Positions 61,807-64,000 of a stretch of DNA of 64,000 nucleotides are shown here, piece after piece. The notes beneath the pieces were generated by a model. That model was not told where the DNA came from, ran no database searches, and saw only the letters and a program-made list of their open reading frames with translations. The stretch is from JAPPHY01 sp965247535 (GTDB taxonomy: Bacteria; Chloroflexota; Dehalococcoidia; Lucifugimonadales; UBA2985): positions 1,116,001-1,180,000 of the forward strand of contig OZ252018.1 of assembly GCA_965247535.1 (NCBI GenBank), read 5' to 3'. The first letter of the stretch is position 1, and every line of letters begins with the position of its first letter. The translations under genes and the position numbers were made by a program.

Positions 61807-62811
61807 GTGGTGGGCGGCACTCAGCGGAGCGACAAACTGACGGGCGCCGATCGCGAGCGACCTGAGGCGCGCCGGCTGGCCCCGGCAATGGCGGCAGCGG
61901 CGCTGGCCTCGGCGCTCTTGGCAGTCACGCTTGGAGGAGTGGTGCGGGTCACCGGCTCAGGCCTCGGATGCCCGGACTGGCCCTTGTGCTACGGGCGCAT
62001 CGTACCGCCCTGGGAGCTGGCGGCGTGGATTGAGTACATCCACCGCCTCTCCGCGGCCGTGTCCGGTGTCTTCACGCTATTGATGGTGGCGGCAGTGTAC
62101 GCAGACTACGGGCGTCGCAGCCGCGTACTCGCGCTCGCTGCGGCGGCGGGCGTGTTCCTGCTGGTTCAGGCGGCGCTCGGCGCTTTCACCGTCCTGTCCG
62201 AGATCGATCCGGGGTGGGCGCTGCTCCATACGGGCGTGGCCGCCGGACTGGTGGGACTGCTGGCTCTGACCGCCGCCCAGCTCGTGCGCCCGCGATGGCT
62301 CCACGACGGCCTGCAGCCCGGGTGGAACCTGGGCGCGCTGCGCCGCTCCTCGACTGTACTGGCGGCCGCCACGTTCGTGATGCTCCTTTCTGGAGCCTAC
62401 GTGACGCGGAGCGTCGGCGCGCCGCTGGCCTGCACTACTATACCGCTGTGCAATGTGCTTCCGTGGGACATGACGGGCCCGCAGTGGCTACACATGGCGC
62501 ATCGGGTCATTGGTCTCGTGGTGGTGCTGCTGATGATGGGGGTGGCGGTACATGCGATCGCGGCAAGGCACTCGGGCCTGGCAGCGATCGCGGGGTTCAT
62601 GGCCTCTCTGCTGGCCCTGCAGACGACGCTGGGGATCCTGAACGTAGTGCTGAAGCTGCCGCCTGACGTCAGGGGCGCGCACCTGGCGGCCGCGATGGTG
62701 TTCTGGGCGGTTGCGATGCTGCTGGCAGGGTCGCTTCATAGAGGAGCGTCAGGGGATTCGTCCCTCCCGCGGGAACCCGACGGTTCGTGGTCGACGCGGG
62801 GCACTGGATGA
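61807..62811 (+). CDS. ctaA: Heme A synthase
   Basis: 334-residue CtaA/Cox15. Oxidises the C8 methyl of heme O to give heme A. Two homologous four-helix halves: the heme His are in 'EYIHRLSA', 'LLHTGVAA', 'HMAHRVIG' and 'RGAHLAAAM'. Both extracytoplasmic Cys pairs are present: 'GCPDWPLCYG' and 'CTTIPLCN'. GTG start at 61807, one base after the ctaG stop. The heme O synthase CtaB that feeds it is not in this operon. Confidence 0.96.
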   Translation: MVGGTQRSDKLTGADRERPEARRLAPAMAAAALASALLAVTLGGVVRVTGSGLGCPDWPLCYGRIVPPWELAAWIEYIHRLSAAVSGVFTLLMVAAVYADYGRRSRVLALAAAAGVFLLVQAALGAFTVLSEIDPGWALLHTGVAAGLVGLLALTAAQLVRPRWLHDGLQPGWNLGALRRSSTVLAAATFVMLLSGAYVTRSVGAPLACTTIPLCNVLPWDMTGPQWLHMAHRVIGLVVVLLMMGVAVHAIAARHSGLAAIAGFMASLLALQTTLGILNVVLKLPPDVRGAHLAAAMVFWAVAMLLAGSLHRGASGDSSLPREPDGSWSTRGTG

Positions 62812-63464
62812 GCGCGCAATGGTTGCGCGGCGCGCGTGGATTCCGGTACGGGATCGTCGCGGCGGCGCTGATGCTCCTACTGGGAGCGGCCGCGTGTGGC
62901 TCTCAGGAACCGGCTGAACTGCCTGAGTACTTCGATGTGCCTGCCTTCACGCTAACCGACCAACTTGGCCGAGAATTCTCAAGCTCGTCGCTGGAAGGCA
63001 AGGTCATGTTGGCGAACTTCGTGTTCATAAACTGCACTCTGCTTTGCCCCGTACTCACGCCCCGCATGGTTGAGGTGCAGTCGCTTATTGGAGGCGACGG
63101 GTTGCTGGGGAGCCGGGTCGTGTTGCTATCGATCACCGTCGACCCGGAGCAGGACACGCCGGAGGCACTGCGGGCGTATGCCGACGGCTACGGTGCTGAC
63201 CACGAGTCGTGGCGGTTTCTCACCGGCAACCCAGAGGACGTCCGAGCGGTCATCACGGACGGGCTAAAGCTGGGATACAACCGAATTGACCAGTCCAACC
63301 GGCACGTCCACACCGACGGCACTGTCCACCTACACGAGTACAATGTGCTCCACTCGACCCGCATGGTCCTGGCGGACCGCGCCGGTGTGGTGCGGGCCCT
63401 GTACAACACGGAGGACTGGGACGCGGAGCGCGTGGTGGCGGACATCGAGACGCTGTTGCAATAG
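62808..63464 (+). CDS. SCO1/SenC-family copper chaperone lipoprotein
   Basis: 218-residue lipoprotein with lipobox LLGAAAC near residue 30. The thioredoxin-like Sco domain has the Cu-binding 'NCTLLCPVLTPRM' (CxxxC) and the distal His in 'HVHTDGTVHLHEYNVLHST'. It delivers copper to the CuA site of CtaC. Start ATG 62808 overlaps the ctaA stop (ATGA), so they are coupled. Last gene of the oxidase operon. Confidence 0.94.
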   Translation: MSAQWLRGARGFRYGIVAAALMLLLGAAACGSQEPAELPEYFDVPAFTLTDQLGREFSSSSLEGKVMLANFVFINCTLLCPVLTPRMVEVQSLIGGDGLLGSRVVLLSITVDPEQDTPEALRAYADGYGADHESWRFLTGNPEDVRAVITDGLKLGYNRIDQSNRHVHTDGTVHLHEYNVLHSTRMVLADRAGVVRALYNTEDWDAERVVADIETLLQ

Positions 63465-63480
63465 CGAAGCGTGAGTTCTG

Positions 63481-63509
63481 TTGACGATGCATCGGGGCCG
63501 CCCTATACT
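63481..63509 (+). promoter_or_regulatory. dnaN promoter
   Basis: TTGACG at 63481-63486, 17-base spacer, TATACT at 63504-63509. Leader of about 25 nt with AAGGAAG before ATG 63540. Confidence 0.7.
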
Positions 63510-63539
63510 ACCGTTCAATCCAATCCCAAGGAAGTGCAA

Positions 63540-64000
63540 ATGCGTTTCACGTGCCTTCAGGAAAACCTCAGTCGGGGTCTGGCGCTCGTGGGGCGGGCGG
63601 TTGCGACGCGTACAACTCTGCCCATCACTCAGAACGTCCTCATAGAGACAGACCAGGGCAGGCTGAAGCTCTCGGCGACCAACCTGGAGCTCGCGGTCAC
63701 CACGTGGGTGGGCGGCGAGGTACACGAGGAAGGCTCGGTGACCATTCCAGCAAGGCTCCTGACGGACTTCGTAAACTCGCTTCCGCCGGACCGCGTCGAG
63801 ATGGAGATGACCGCCAGGCCGCTGGGGATCCGCTTCAAGTGCGGCCGCTTTCAGGCGAACATCAACGGCACCGCAGCAGAGGAGTTTCCGCCGATTCCGA
63901 CGGTGGAGGAGGGCATGACCGCCCGCGTGGAGCCGCACTTGCTGAGGACGGCCATCAGCCGAGTGGCCTTTGCGGCCGCGACGGAGGAGGCGAGGCCTGT
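63540..64000 (+). CDS. dnaN: DNA polymerase III beta subunit (C-terminus beyond window)
   Basis: First 153 residues of the sliding clamp. 'MRFTCLQENLSRGLALVGRAVATRTTLPITQNVLIE' and 'LSATNLELAV' are the first beta-clamp fold; 'PARLLTDFVNSLP' continues it, and 'LLRTAISRVAFAAATEEARPV' begins the second fold where the window ends. No dnaA or recF is next to it in the window and no DnaA boxes were seen in the 75-bp gap. Confidence 0.95.
   Translation, partial: MRFTCLQENLSRGLALVGRAVATRTTLPITQNVLIETDQGRLKLSATNLELAVTTWVGGEVHEEGSVTIPARLLTDFVNSLPPDRVEMEMTARPLGIRFKCGRFQANINGTAAEEFPPIPTVEEGMTARVEPHLLRTAISRVAFAAATEEARP

Noticed and set aside
63465..63540. Replication origin next to dnaN
   Set aside because: The gap is 75 bp and filled by a promoter and leader; no DnaA boxes or AT-rich unwinding element are seen.

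Overview
The window is 64 kb of GC-rich bacterial chromosome with dense short operons on both strands. No single gene fixes the taxon. The mix is most like a marine or soil Chloroflexota bacterium of the Dehalococcoidia/SAR202 type (inference): lipoproteins with long Thr-Pro linkers after the lipobox, many short-chain dehydrogenases (SDRs), a tandem-fused CaiB/BaiF CoA-transferase, a hydantoinase A/B pair, a kynurenine-formamidase-like cyclase, an LmbE deacetylase, an SMP-30 lactonase and a caa3-type oxidase operon.

Layout. 1-2.5 kb: FtsX-type ABC exporter (permease cut by the window edge) and an SDR, all on the minus strand. 2.5-5.4 kb: 7Fe ferredoxin facing two thioredoxin-fold lipoproteins across a strong bidirectional terminator. 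5.6-8 kb: Cys-cluster protein and MFS exporter, then a SRAP-domain protein. 8-15.6 kb: class II aldolase-SDR fusion, SDR, a 60-bp dispersed repeat in two copies, a winged-helix/Cys-cluster protein coupled to a methyltransferase, cyclase, LmbE and an alpha/beta hydrolase. 15.6-17.5 kb: a visibly AT-richer insert with one HEPN-motif protein and what looks like the dead end of an hsdS gene. 17.6-25.6 kb: an SDR pair, a membrane protein, an M16 peptidase lipoprotein and a CrtC-like lipoprotein followed by a broken M16 fragment. 25.6-31.6 kb: accessory region with an adenylation-carrier-reductase enzyme, a divergent methyltransferase, a dead transposase, PPK2 and a small aminotransferase remnant. 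31.7-37.6 kb: hydantoinase A/B, HAD phosphatase, SMP-30. 37.7-38 kb: a second, broken copy of the crtC-like 3' end ending at tRNA-Ser(UGA). 38-46.2 kb: cupin, TsaD, PH-like membrane protein, DUF2851 protein, autoregulated XRE regulator, aspartate dehydrogenase, VOC protein, tandem CoA-transferase. 46.3-56.4 kb: housekeeping block prs, secA, polX, hypothetical, valS and a HEAT-repeat protein. 56.7-63.5 kb: complete aa3/caa3 oxidase operon (CtaC with fused cytochrome c, CtaD, CtaE, CtaF-like, CtaG, CtaA, Sco). 63.5 kb to the end: 5' part of dnaN behind its own good promoter.

How it works together. The oxidase operon supplies the whole terminal oxidase, its heme A synthase and its copper chaperones, so the organism respires oxygen. 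The catabolic genes (SDRs, CoA-transferase, hydantoinase, aldolase fusion, cyclase, LmbE, SMP-30) suit a heterotroph using varied organic acids, sugars and amides. The parts least explained by standard annotation are the low-GC HEPN island, the winged-helix/Cys-cluster/methyltransferase pair, two SDRs lacking the catalytic Tyr-Lys, and the partial M16/crtC duplication shared between about 25 kb and the tRNA-Ser locus at 38 kb.
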